A DNA stretch of 40,721 nt from Echinostoma caproni. Lineage: Eukaryota > Platyhelminthes > Trematoda > Plagiorchiida > Echinostomatidae. The translations under genes and the position numbers were made by a program. The notes below the pieces were generated by a model. The model was not told the DNA's origin. It ran no database searches and saw only the letters and a program-made list of their open reading frames with translations. The DNA lies in contig UZAN01039377.1 of NCBI GenBank assembly GCA_900618425.1, positions 152,745-193,465 of the forward strand, in the 5' to 3' direction. Every line of letters starts with the position of its first letter. The stretch's first letter is position 1. Below are positions 23,901 through 33,066 of this stretch, piece after piece.

Positions 23901-24539
23901 TAGTCAATGTATATTATTCTTTTGACCTTTTATAAAATCTGGAGCCACTTCAAATGAAGTACAGACCAATTTACGCCAATTTATCTGAAAAAGAAACCAG
24001 GCGGGACCCTGGAAATTGACCGTGTCATTTTTCATCGCTCGATTTTTCATCACACTTTATCTTTATTTATACTTTCGTATCAATCAAAGTGACTTCAATG
24101 CTTACCTACAGTGCGCTTAGTTCAATTTCCGTACAAGTTTCCGTGGAATATATCAACGAACCGCCTTACGTTTTATTTCTCGTTTTGTGAGAAATAAGGT
24201 TAAACGGATCATTAGAAATTCAAATGGTAAAACATCGCGCTGGCTGAAAAGTTGTACTCAAGCACCAAAACCTGAAGAGCATTGGTTTTCCCATCATTCT
24301 GTCGTCGAATGTCTGCTCAATTCTGTCTACGCTATCGGAAATCGTTCTTCTGATTTACTACGGTGAATACTGCTTTTCCAGGAATCTTGGTTACAAGAAT
24401 CCGCCGAGGACGAATTGTTTCAGATTATAGCTCGCCCTTCGATTGGCTGCGCTACACTGTCGTGCATGTTCGTCACGTTGGAATTTATTTATTTGCCTCG
24501 TTCATACACCGGTGCTAATCTTGTCTAGAATATATAAAT
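17901..24539. other. No supported gene; one coding-like patch
   Basis: About 6.6 kb of AT-rich DNA. The minus-strand interval 21171-20930 is richer in G and C than its surroundings and reads like protein in two overlapping frames (one with WMGPCTDPRPYC, another with DRVLIQGHIA). It could be an old exon or element fragment; I could not identify it. A perfect palindrome CCGTTCGAACGG lies near 18687-18698. The upstream part of element B may begin somewhere in 24360-24539, where GC content rises. Nothing else was recognised. Confidence 0.4.
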
Positions 24540-24687
24540 ATTCTCCTCAGGACATGCTACGACGAAAATTGTGAATTCTATGCTACCCGCTGATAGTTTG
24601 CTAGGTGTGAGTTATAAAGGTCCTTGGATCAAAAAACGCAGACGGGCCGGATGGCAGACTGCATTTACTTGCCCCCTCCTGCCAAGA

Positions 24688-25446
24688 TGACTGTGCCATC
24701 ATTGGTCAGCACTAACGTTCGCTCACTATTCACAAAGATTTCGGATTTAACCTCTATTCCGAACACACGCATTAATTCCAACATATGTGTTGTTTGTGTG
24801 CGAGAAACCCAGTTGAACCAAAACATTGAAGACGTTCTCGTGCAAATAGAAGGGTTTGATTGCTACCGGCAGGATAGACAGCGAGGAAAAAAACGGAGGC
24901 GGTGTGGCTACTTACATCAATGTTTCCTGGTGTGGCAAGTCAGAAGTTATAAATAATTATTCTGAAAACTGCATTGACTGTTTGTCTGTTCGTTGTCACC
25001 CTAAATTTTCTCGTCACAAAAGTACAATCATCACCAATGTGTATATATCCCCCTCATGTACTCGGACAGACATCTGTGCTTTCTTTGATTCCTTTGTTCG
25101 GTTTCTAGTTTCATTATTATATGAAAATCTTCACTTACGTGTTGGCGAGTTCAATCATGCAAGCATTTCTCCCATGCTTCCGTTTGATCTGTCTGACCTT
25201 TCTCATTCTCCTACCAGAGGTAGTTCTGTGCTGGACAGAGTGATCACAAACCATCCCAACTTATTCGCTCTCAAACTGATGGCCCCGGTTTCCACCAGTG
25301 ACCATAGTATTCTGCTTGTTAGACCAAAGATATGCTCTCGTATTGCTTATCAAGCATTCAAAAGTTCTACTCAGATAACATTTCATCTGAGGAACTTTTC
25401 ACGCAACTGTATCTCTCTTCTCAACCGTTATATTGTGATTGTTTAG
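24688..25446 (+). pseudogene. Element B endonuclease (APE-type) with a frameshift
   Basis: The domain begins with a VSTNVRSL strand near 24700, then C-V-RETQL near 24800, where the canonical box is ETWL. The frame changes between about 24850 and 24895. It continues with GGGVATYIN near 24896, NVYISPS near 25038, GEFNH near 25147 (catalytic GDFN with Asp changed to Glu), LDRVITN near 25233 and TSDHS near 25297, which keeps the SDH catalytic pair. The family nicks DNA for target-primed reverse transcription. Two frames plus the altered GDFN make an active enzyme unlikely. The second frame ends at a TAG at 25444-25446; in-frame coding resumes at 25522. Confidence 0.82.
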
Positions 25447-25521
25447 TCTTGGTTTGGTTTTTGTTCTTCGCTTTTCAAATCTGTCAATCTATTCACTGAT
25501 ACGATTAAATCGGTTTTTAAC

Positions 25522-25863
25522 TTGTGTTGTCCGATGAAAAACCGGTTTGTCTGTAACGGTAGAATTACCTCACCCCTTTTGAGAAGGTACAACGAACTGG
25601 CCTACAAATATCGTCTTTCATCACTTGTAAAGCACTATTCTGAGTTAATCAGGTCCGAGATAATGTACCTCAATGCAATCTTCGCCGCCCAAATTCCGCG
25701 AACAAAGAACACCAGGCTCTTATGGCAAGGTATTCGCCTCCTCTGTGGGCAGAACAGAAAACATTCTAATACCTATGTGGATGTCAACAACCTCAACGCC
25801 GCTTTTATCCACCCGTCAAAGAAAATCCAGATTCCCTCATTCCTATGCAATGAATCCAGTTAA
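25522..25863 (+). pseudogene. Element B connector between endonuclease and reverse transcriptase
   Basis: A 113-codon frame, in the same phase as the endonuclease's second half, with the basic LLRRYNELAYKYR run and a WQGIR stretch characteristic of the segment that precedes the polymerase in this LINE group. It ends at a TAA (25861-25863), after which the reverse transcriptase frame opens at once in the same phase. Confidence 0.65.
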
Positions 25864-26440
25864 GTGCCTTTTTCTAATGACTTAATCTTCAAGATTTTTC
25901 GATCCTGCAAAGCACACTCAACTGCAAAACCTGATGGTCTTCCTCCGACACCTCTGAAATTTGGAGCTGCTTCCCTAATCAACATGATGACATCCAATGT
26001 CATTGAGTCCCTATCTTCCCGGTCGATTTCTCATTCTTTGTATTGTATTGTATTGTATTTGTACCTTGTGTACGTATATATGCTTACATTTCAGTTAAAA
26101 ATGTACATTGGCGTTCAGTGACCGTTATTCCGTTTTCAAAATCCACGTCCTCAACTGTTCTTGCGAAACGGTTTCGTCCTATCGCGTTGACCTCAGCGGC
26201 TCTAAAGNAAAGGTAACTGAAAAAGCCATCCTGAGTCGGTTGCAGTCAGACACCACACCACCTCACGACCCCCTTCAGTTTGCATACAAACCAAACAGGT
26301 CTACATTGGACGCGGTATCTAATCTAGTGCATTTTATCAGCAAGTCACTGAACCATTTGGTCAAGTCTGTCCGTTGTTTTTCTTGAATATTCGTCTGCGT
26401 TTGATTCTGTTTCTCGAACATCCCTTATTTTCAAACTTGA
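25864..26440 (+). pseudogene. Element B reverse transcriptase, N-terminal part
   Basis: Frame 25864-26035 reads a K-PDGLPP-x-x-LK-F motif, the start of the fingers. After the nested insertion, 26118 onward continues with the VIPFSKS and RFRPIALTS blocks, then TEKAILSRL and QFAYKPNRSTLDAV (motif 2/B-side region). After a one- or two-base shift near 26373 comes the motif A strand with AFDSV. The catalytic motif A aspartate is glutamate here (GAA, 26385-26387). A single N at 26208 lies between two AAAG copies; the flanking frames agree with each other only if one copy is counted, so it is probably an assembly join. The frame then enters the gap. Confidence 0.8.
26035..26117 (-). mobile_element. 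Nested reverse-oriented LINE 3' tail inside element B
   Basis: On the minus strand this short piece reads TTTTTAACTGAAATGTAAGC, followed by a TACAA/ATACA repeat block (26057-26037). It matches the 3' end of element B itself (27909-27966: TTTTAACTGAAATGTAAAC followed by ATACA units). It is therefore a severely 5'-truncated copy of the same family inserted in the opposite direction into the reverse transcriptase. Coding sequence of the host element resumes at 26118. On the plus strand the tail appears as a TATTG repeat. Confidence 0.8.
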
Positions 26441-27306
26441 NNNNNNNNNNNNNNNNNNNNNNNNNNNNNNNNNNNNNNNNNNNNNNNNNNNNNNNNNNNN
26501 NNNNNNNNNNNNNNNNNNNNNNNNNNNNNNNNNNNNNNNNNNNNNNNNNNNNNNNNNNNNNNNNNNNNNNNNNNNNNNNNNNNNNNNNNNNNNNNNNNNN
26601 NNNNNNNNNNNNNNNNNNNNNNNNNNNNNNNNNNNNNNNNNNNNNNNNNNNNNNNNNNNNNNNNNNNNNNNNNNNNNNNNNNNNNNNNNNNNNNNNNNNN
26701 NNNNNNNNNNNNNNNNNNNNNNNNNNNNNNNNNNNNNNNNNNNNNNNNNNNNNNNNNNNNNNNNNNNNNNNNNNNNNNNNNNNNNNNNNNNNNNNNNNNN
26801 NNNNNNNNNNNNNNNNNNNNNNNNNNNNNNNNNNNNNNNNNNNNNNNNNNNNNNNNNNNNNNNNNNNNNNNNNNNNNNNNNNNNNNNNNNNNNNNNNNNN
26901 NNNNNNNNNNNNNNNNNNNNNNNNNNNNNNNNNNNNNNNNNNNNNNNNNNNNNNNNNNNNNNNNNNNNNNNNNNNNNNNNNNNNNNNNNNNNNNNNNNNN
27001 NNNNNNNNNNNNNNNNNNNNNNNNNNNNNNNNNNNNNNNNNNNNNNNNNNNNNNNNNNNNNNNNNNNNNNNNNNNNNNNNNNNNNNNNNNNNNNNNNNNN
27101 NNNNNNNNNNNNNNNNNNNNNNNNNNNNNNNNNNNNNNNNNNNNNNNNNNNNNNNNNNNNNNNNNNNNNNNNNNNNNNNNNNNNNNNNNNNNNNNNNNNN
27201 NNNNNNNNNNNNNNNNNNNNNNNNNNNNNNNNNNNNNNNNNNNNNNNNNNNNNNNNNNNNNNNNNNNNNNNNNNNNNNNNNNNNNNNNNNNNNNNNNNNN
27301 NNNNNN
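26441..27306. other. Assembly gap of 866 N
   Basis: The gap removes the reverse transcriptase from just after motif A through the YADD box of element B. Open frames drawn across it are artefacts. Confidence 0.99.
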
Positions 27307-27792
27307 GTCACCATCGACAGTAACCTTCGTTGGTCTACACATATCTACAACCGTATGGGAAAACTGAGACGCCTATCTTTTGAGTTACGCAAACTCAGGG
27401 AAGTCTGAACCCTATAAGCAGTCTTGTCATCTTTCGTTCATCAATGCGTTTTACCCATTCTACTTTATTGATCCCCTGTAGTGTTTCCCGGTTTTTTAAA
27501 ACAAGACTTCAAAACAATTCGCCGTGGTTTGGTGGTAATCAATCGTGCATCATTAATCCCAATCGATTTATTAATCACGGAACTCATCGATGGTCACATC
27601 AACTCTTGTATTAAGTTTGCTCCAAAGATTCTAGATGGTCCTCTTCATCCACTACACCCTGAGCGTCTTGTCTTTCCCATCCGTCCACACTCTCCTCATT
27701 TCGACAGCTACCGTGTCGGACTAACATTTATAAAAATGCACTTGTACCCTACTTGGCCCGACTATTACCAAAAAGGAACCGGCCTCAAATGA
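27307..27792 (+). pseudogene. Element B reverse transcriptase C-terminal and post-RT region
   Basis: After the gap, the VTIDSNLRWSTH block (primer-grip side) runs to a TGA at 27406-27408. The FPGFLKQDF block and an ELIDGHINSC-x-KFAP stretch follow to a TGA at 27790-27792. This is the conserved C-terminal part of the protein, and it corresponds in order to the GLTEKDF region of element A. A stop and a frame change separate the two pieces. There is no RNase H domain, as expected for CR1 relatives. Confidence 0.8.
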
Positions 27793-27970
27793 ACTACCTT
27801 CAAAAGTTTTGTACATGNNNNTTGTACATGAAACATATATCATCGACATTCTTTACCTTTCGTTTTTATTATCATTATTTCACTATGCGTGACGAACAGT
27901 GTACACTTTTAACTGAAATGTAAACATACATGTTTGTACAAGTTATACAAATACAAAAAATACAAACTGC
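27793..27970 (+). repeat. Element B 3' UTR and ATACA-type tail
   Basis: The 3' UTR contains TTTTAACTGAAATGTAAAC and closes with ATACAA-like units to about 27966. Four N at 27818-27821 are flanked on both sides by TTGTACATG, suggesting two contig ends that overlap by nine bases and not a true gap. Confidence 0.75.
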
Positions 27971-27974
27971 AAAA

Positions 27975-28363
27975 TACGGATCGAAAGCTTCCAATTATTT
28001 TGTGCAAATAGACCACCGGGAAAGAAAACTGATTGTGGCGGCGTCATCAAATATGTGCACCGGTCGTGGTGTAACTCCACCAAATGTATAGTCATTCACT
28101 GCACACTAAACTTTTCTTGTATTTCTGTGGAATACAATCCACGTTTTCTCCTGCATCACTTTTCGATCATCTTTTCAGACCTATACATCACTCCCGCCTA
28201 TACTCCTAGTGAGTTGTCCGCCTTCTTGGATGTATTCTATCCAATCATGCTGAAGAGCTGTGTCAGATCTGTAATCATAGTTGCTGGCGATTTCAACAGA
28301 TGGGATGAGGTTTTACACACTTATGCCGCTTCCGAACATTGTAAGTTTTTCCACTCGAAATGA
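27975..28363 (+). pseudogene. Element C endonuclease, partial
   Basis: It begins at the middle of the domain (a RIESFQLFCANR stretch), then CGGVIKYV, DLYITPAY and an intact AGDFN catalytic motif near 28284. The frame ends at 28363; the adjacent frame then gives a T-SLDHFF piece near 28360-28385 and an SDQY, where SDH is expected, near 28438. The N-terminal third, including the N-x-RSL and ETWL blocks, is missing because of the 5' truncation. Confidence 0.75.
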
Positions 28364-28818
28364 TACCTCCTTGGACCACTTTTTCGTTGACGAACCATCT
28401 TTTTTCGCGCCTTTAACTGTGCACCAGATGGCAATTCCGATCAGTATCTAATTATATACATTAAATATTATATATAGTGAATGCGAGCAAAAGATCGTCA
28501 CGAAGAACAATTCACGTAAGATATGTATACGACAAAATCATCTGGCCAATTTGATTAAAATCCATGGTTACCGGAACGGATTAACAACAACGTTTTAATC
28601 CTGATATTTTAGTCTTCTGTGAGACCCTTACCAATTATCCCATTTAATGTTGTGATGTGTCCTGCCCTCAAAAAGGATTCACCTAAAGCCCAACTGCTCC
28701 ATCTCTGATAGACTGAAATGTTTACGTAGGCCAAAAGAAAGTATGTATCACTCAAGAGATAAACTAACGGTCAAATCTGTCAACTTCCATATCAAAAGCG
28801 AGATAGCCCCTCGCAATC

Positions 28819-29785
28819 AATTGTATTGATCAATGAGCTCAACAAATCTTTTCCTTCAGTTAAAAACCATGTGCAAGCTTTTCCGAGTCCAAAAGGAACG
28901 TCACTTGATTTCCACCTTCCTGTGACTGTCACAGCAGAGCACGTTTTGAAGGATTTACCTAATACATGTCTGTCAGAAGGAAGACTAGTTGACACATGGC
29001 GTGATGTTCGTATTACTCTACTGTGCGTTTCGGCCTATTGCTTCATCTTCGGTATCACTTAAGAGTTTGAGCAAATTATTATTAATCAGTTTGCTTATTT
29101 TAAGCAACGCTCTACTTTAGATGCAGTTGCTTGTCCTATAAATTCAGTTTTATACACTTTAGACCAAAAACGCAGTTATTCATGTTTTTTTCTTGGACTA
29201 CACAAACGCATTTAACTCTGTTGAAGGAAACATCCTTTTATCACTGTTATGGCAACATATTCTCCTACCACATCTTCTGAATTGCACGCAAGACTATCTT
29301 ACTGGCTGACGCCAACTCATTTGCCTCAATGTTATTAGGTCATCTGCTGTTACTGTAAACCAGGTTGTATTGCAGGTGCAATTTTATCCCCTTTTCTGTT
29401 ATTATTTTACATCCGAGAATTGCCAGTCATAACAAATGTTTTCACTTTTAAGTATGCCGATGACACAGTGGTTGGTGGTGCATCTCAAAACAACAACCCT
29501 TCAACTAACCCCCTTAAATCAGCCATAAGTTCTATTTCTGAATGGTCCAATAATGTTAACCTTTCTTTAAACCCGAACAAATGCAATGAAGTTTTGTTTT
29601 CCATTGATCGTGGGCCATCAACTCTTTCTGGATCAACTGTTCCCAATATCTTGATCAATAACGTAAAAATTGAAAGGTCACAACACTTCAAATTTCTTGG
29701 ATGTTTCGTGTCTGCTGCGCTCAGATGGTTCTATCACGTTGAGAAAACATTTCCTGAAGTCAGAAAGTTGACCTTTTATATTTGA
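28819..29785 (+). pseudogene. Element C reverse transcriptase, catalytic motifs kept but frames broken
   Basis: Pieces in several frames follow the polymerase order. Motif A reads FLDYTNAFNSV with its aspartate intact (GAC, 29196-29198). A QGAIL-SP-F-like motif B (with one shift) lies near 29370. The catalytic box KYADDTVVGG is intact at 29450-29479, in a frame different from motif A. After it, a 121-codon frame (29420-29785) carries SEWSNNVNLSLNPNKC and FKFLG blocks typical of the region after YADD. The enzyme cannot be translated as one chain, but both catalytic centres are unmutated, so this copy decayed mainly by indels and nonsense changes. Confidence 0.82.
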
Positions 29786-30375
29786 CGCCTTGGCTGTCTG
29801 AGGGTGCCATTGTACATCATTTCTAAATTTATTTTCTCGAGCGTTTTATATCATTGGATCTACTGCTCTCCCGTTATCTTCCCCGATCTACTGTCTAAGA
29901 ATTTCGTATTTTTAGACGCTCCCTGAAAAGCATCCCTAGATATCTTATGTATCTTATGAGGAGCTGGCTGATTCCATTGTGTGACCATCTGTGTGGCTCT
30001 ATCTTGCCCGGTGCACCACATCCTTTACACTCAACCCTATCTAGTTCCATTTCAACTTCTGTCACCTGCAATAAACTTAAACCGTTATGTACTCATATCA
30101 CTGCTTTTCCCAACTGCTTTGTACCTTATCTTTTACGTTTGTTGGTTTCTAGGAAACAAATGTCAAACGAACTTACACAAAGTCTAATGTAAATTTTGAA
30201 GCTGAAAATTTCTTTATATTTTCCTCGCTCTGTGTCCTTATATTATCATCTGCGTAAGTATTTTTTCATAATTGTATACTCATTTTAATAGCCAAAGCAA
30301 AAGTGATAACATTCAATTCGCTGAAAATTCAGTCGAAAGTGGCTGAATAAAGTGCAATCTTGACTTGACTTGAAT
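29786..30375 (+). pseudogene. Element C post-RT region, 3' UTR and TTGACTT tail
   Basis: 29947-30192 holds the last coding-like frame (a run ending FVPYLLRLLVSRK, matching the SF-x-P-x-LAR-x-L block at the C terminus of this LINE group). It ends at a TAA. The 3' UTR follows, with AATAAA at 30342-30347 and the TTGACTT repeats. Confidence 0.7.
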
Positions 30376-30426
30376 TGTGTATGATATCACATTAGTCATC
30401 GAATTCCGAGGTGTTTTTTCACTCAC

Positions 30427-30604
30427 CTTTGTTCATATTGTTCCCCAAATTTACCGTAGATAAGTTTGAAGTTAAACATTTATGCATAAGCCAATCGTAA
30501 GTCTCAAACATATCAGTGCCGTGAATTTTCTTTATTGTATTGTTAGAAACTGAAACCACGATGCTTATACAGATTCGAAAAGTGGCTAGCATAATGATAT
30601 TCAT
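30427..30604 (-). CDS. Candidate first coding exon of a secreted or membrane protein
   Basis: From ATG at 30604-30602 the frame runs 59 codons and stops exactly at a consensus 5' splice site, AAAG before GTGAGT (30426-30421), leaving phase 1. The N terminus is hydrophobic (MNIIMLATF, then ISIVVSVS), compatible with a signal peptide despite one internal Arg. The part after it has two N-glycosylation sequons (NNT and NLS) and a single further Cys. A TATA-like CTATAAAC (30664-30657) lies 53 bases upstream of the ATG. If the gene is real, LINEs B and C lie antisense in its first intron, and later exons must be below 24 kb or outside the window. Family unknown. It could still be a chance frame, but the combination of start, leader, donor and TATA-like box is better than for other frames here. 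Confidence 0.4.
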
Positions 30605-32751
30605 AAGGAGAATCACTAGGATTCTAATGTTCTAATTTGCTCAATGGAGCGCCCTAGTTTATAGGTTGTCCTCATCAGGATAGACGTATTAGCGGAAAAC
30701 TCAATTTCCACTCCAACTGCGTTCAGATGACCCACACAATGGCTTTCTTGTTGTATGCATGCACAAGATAAATGCGATGGAAGGAAACATTAAAATCCTA
30801 TTTGTATTGGTACATTTGAAGCTCGTTTATCAAAGCGAACCCAGAAACGACTCTTTTTTTATGTTGGCTTAGGAGTGAGCTAATTCAACTAACTTGAGTC
30901 AACCAGCGTCTGAGTCTATTAAACGTTACCTTTCAAAATGTACGGGTATTTTTGTGCCGCTGTTTTAGTAGTAGTTGTGGTAGCTTATCGTGGAGGTAAT
31001 GAATATGCAAAACTCACTTAACATGTAGGAGTCAAATCTGGTGATCTTTATTACGACGATTACTTGATGAAAGGAATGTCTCAACCATTCCATTAGGCAA
31101 ACGAAGTATTTTTATTCACGGTGCAAAATCAATTGCCTCGGGAAGAACGCTTTTCATTTTCAACCAACTGGTATGTCACGGATGTGAAGTAAGGAAGTTA
31201 ACACCAAGAGCAGGAAATATAACACGTGATTTCCCATTCTGCTTAACAATAAAAATATACTTTGGAAAAACAAAACTCCTATCACACATTACTAATGACT
31301 GAAATTCGTTTGCTCACTTAGTTGTTCTTATGTCCGGGTTTTCCGAGCCGTATGCTTCCGCTTCCGTTGTGGAGATCAGGCCAAAGTAAACCTGCAGTTT
31401 AAGAAAACTGAGAACCCCATACGCGCATAATGCCTAAAGCTTCTTCTTAAACATTTTTCAACCTTTTATTTTACTCCCTTTTATTGAATATAAAGGGATA
31501 TACTTTTCAAGATGGGGAATCTGCAAATCAACGCACAATGAAGAAAGTCAGACGGTGATGGTAAGATTGTAACACAAATGCCTGAAGTGATAATTTTGGT
31601 GACGTTATCAGCGGGCCATCGCCGTATATTCATCGTGAAACTTATTTTAGCGTAGTATAAAAGATTACATTGGTTAGTAAGCTAAAGGATCTTAACCAGG
31701 CAACGAGGTGTTCAGAAATCGTTTATAATAATCGCCTGACAGATTGAGGTAGTTATTCTATGGTCTGCAAATAAATAAACAATGCATGAGGCATTGTTGT
31801 ATGGATATTTCTACCAAAGCGTAATATGATCTCGTTTTTGTCATATTCAATAAAAGTACCAACACTTATTCCTTGTTATCTGTGCCAAGGACGGAAGTGG
31901 ATTTGAGCCGAAAGGAGTTGCTATTTCGTCCAATCACTTCTGTCGGCTACACAAATTTAGATGACACGTTTTGCATCTTGTACAGATCAATTTGAGTCAA
32001 TGGAGTTTTACATATAATAATAGCGCTCAACGAAGATTAAAATGAAGATGAAATCCACAGCAACCACATTGCATAGATTTTCCTTTAGCCTGGAGACACA
32101 TTTTTGTTTACCTCAAAGTATTCCATTTCGCCTGTTTGCTGAGTTTATCAATGTTTTTACAAACGTTTCATCACCTGCTGAGACGACATCGTAGGTGCTT
32201 GTGAAGGGTCAGTGTTTTGCCTGGATCGTTTTCATAAAACCCCTTTTATTTTAAGGAACTCCACCGACGTAGTCATAGTGTTTGCTACCGGAGTGTTCAT
32301 GGAGCTCTATGTATTGCGTAAATAATCAAGCGTGACTTATTGTTAGCAGTGCGTGTAGCCTCAATGTTAAGCAGCTGCTTTAGCATAATCTGTACAGAAT
32401 CATTTGCACTGTCTACGTTTGCGTTCCAATCTGACCAGTGTTCCTAATTTTTCTAGCTGGATTACAATGAGAAACGCCCATTGTTCGAAGAGGAAATGCC
32501 TTTCTGTTGAAAATTAATTATTTCAATCCTCTTCACTTACTTAAAAAAGAAAGCCAATTTTGATCTATTATTTATTGATCAAATTTGAAATGAGAATTCC
32601 CAACGTATTTTGTACACCAGAAGTCACGGAATAAAATTATATTCCTGTATTTAATCAGATGAATACAGAGTTCAAGCTCAATCATTCATTGGGATTTTTT
32701 CAGTTATTTGCTACAAATGGTAATCCATTCAGATGTACTTTCACCATCTTG
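30605..32751. other. No further gene seen; possible promoter and 3' UTR signals
   Basis: It contains the TATA-like box at 30664-30657 (minus) and, at the other end, two minus-strand polyadenylation-like signals downstream of the eight-cysteine gene: ATTAAA at 32655-32650 and AATAAA at 32576-32571. No element or exon was otherwise recognised. Confidence 0.45.
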
Positions 32752-33066
32752 TTAGTTCAAGTTTGTCCTGCACGAGAACTTCCCGTAAGACCGAGCACTT
32801 CGACAAGTGGCATCGCAACGTTCGTTAAAATCTTGGCAAAACTGAACACATTCGCTGTATAAAATGTTCACACATTGCGTACAATCCCTCCTATTTCCTC
32901 CTTGACTGAGCACTGCATCCGAGCATGCACCTATTGCGTCCTGGAATTTTTCAATTGATGGATTGACCATGGCTCCGGTGACGAGTGATGAAAGCCCGAG
33001 TGTTATCATCAAAACGAAGAGGACCAAAGAGAAGCGTCTGTTGGAATGACCAAAACAACAATGCTT
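32752..33066 (-). CDS. Small secreted eight-cysteine protein, terminal exon
   Basis: The exon codes for 104 residues and ends in TAA. It opens right after a good acceptor: branch-like CTAAC (33096-33092), pyrimidine-rich CCCATTCAG, and a second AG at 33068-33067. Residues 1-11 are polar and basic (ending SNRR). A hydrophobic core follows (FSLVLFVLMITLG and on) to a small-residue site (VTGA), giving a standard signal peptide. The mature part of about 70 residues has eight cysteines spaced C-x13-C-x2-C-x7-C-x3-C-x6-C-x3-C-x10-C and is hydrophilic and probably helical. No ATG precedes the leader in this exon; the first is inside the hydrophobic core. The start must therefore come from an upstream cis exon or, as known for flatworm trans-splicing, from the AUG that ends the spliced leader. 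Joining at 33066 keeps phase. No Kunitz, saposin or ShK pattern fits; family unknown. Polyadenylation-like signals follow at about 97 and 176 bases. Confidence 0.62.
   Translation of the reverse strand, partial: KHCCFGHSNRRFSLVLFVLMITLGLSSLVTGAMVNPSIEKFQDAIGACSDAVLSQGGNRRDCTQCVNILYSECVQFCQDFNERCDATCRSARSYGKFSCRTNLN

Larger units (their letters stand above)
24540..27970 (+). mobile_element. Element B: CR1/Jockey-type LINE with nested insertion and assembly gap
   Basis: A nearly full second ORF can be followed: endonuclease (24688-25446), connector (25522-25863), reverse transcriptase (25864-26440, then after the gap 27307 onward), post-RT region to the stop at 27790-27792, 3' UTR and an ATACA-rich tail (about 27948-27966). 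It is broken by a frameshift inside the endonuclease, a stop at 25444, an insertion at about 26035-26117, a shift before motif A and the 866-base gap. The 5' limit is uncertain: weak similarity to the N-terminal side of the ORF starts about 24580, and GC-richer DNA from about 24360 may be its 5' UTR. It is better preserved than element A. Element C begins at its tail with no spacer. Confidence 0.88.
27971..30375 (+). mobile_element. Element C: 5'-truncated CR1/Jockey-type LINE
   Basis: It starts inside the endonuclease with no spacer after element B's tail, keeps a broken reverse transcriptase and post-RT region, and ends with TGAATAAAGTGCAATCTTGACTTGACTTG (30341-30369, given here only as a landmark shared with elements A and 16562-16640). 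Truncation at the 5' end is typical of target-primed reverse transcription. Stops and shifts are frequent between 28370 and 29400. It is a different family from element B, judging by the tail and endonuclease sequence. It lies antisense to the minus-strand exon at 30427-30604 and could sit in that gene's first intron. Confidence 0.85.

Noticed and set aside
26361..27408. Open frames of 300 or more codons on both strands across 26361-27408
   Set aside because: They consist almost wholly of the 866-base run of N; no coding evidence.
30665..30690. A second hammerhead (CTGATGAG at the minus strand of 30668-30675)
   Set aside because: No stem II with a following GAAA block could be formed; only the seven-base core matches.
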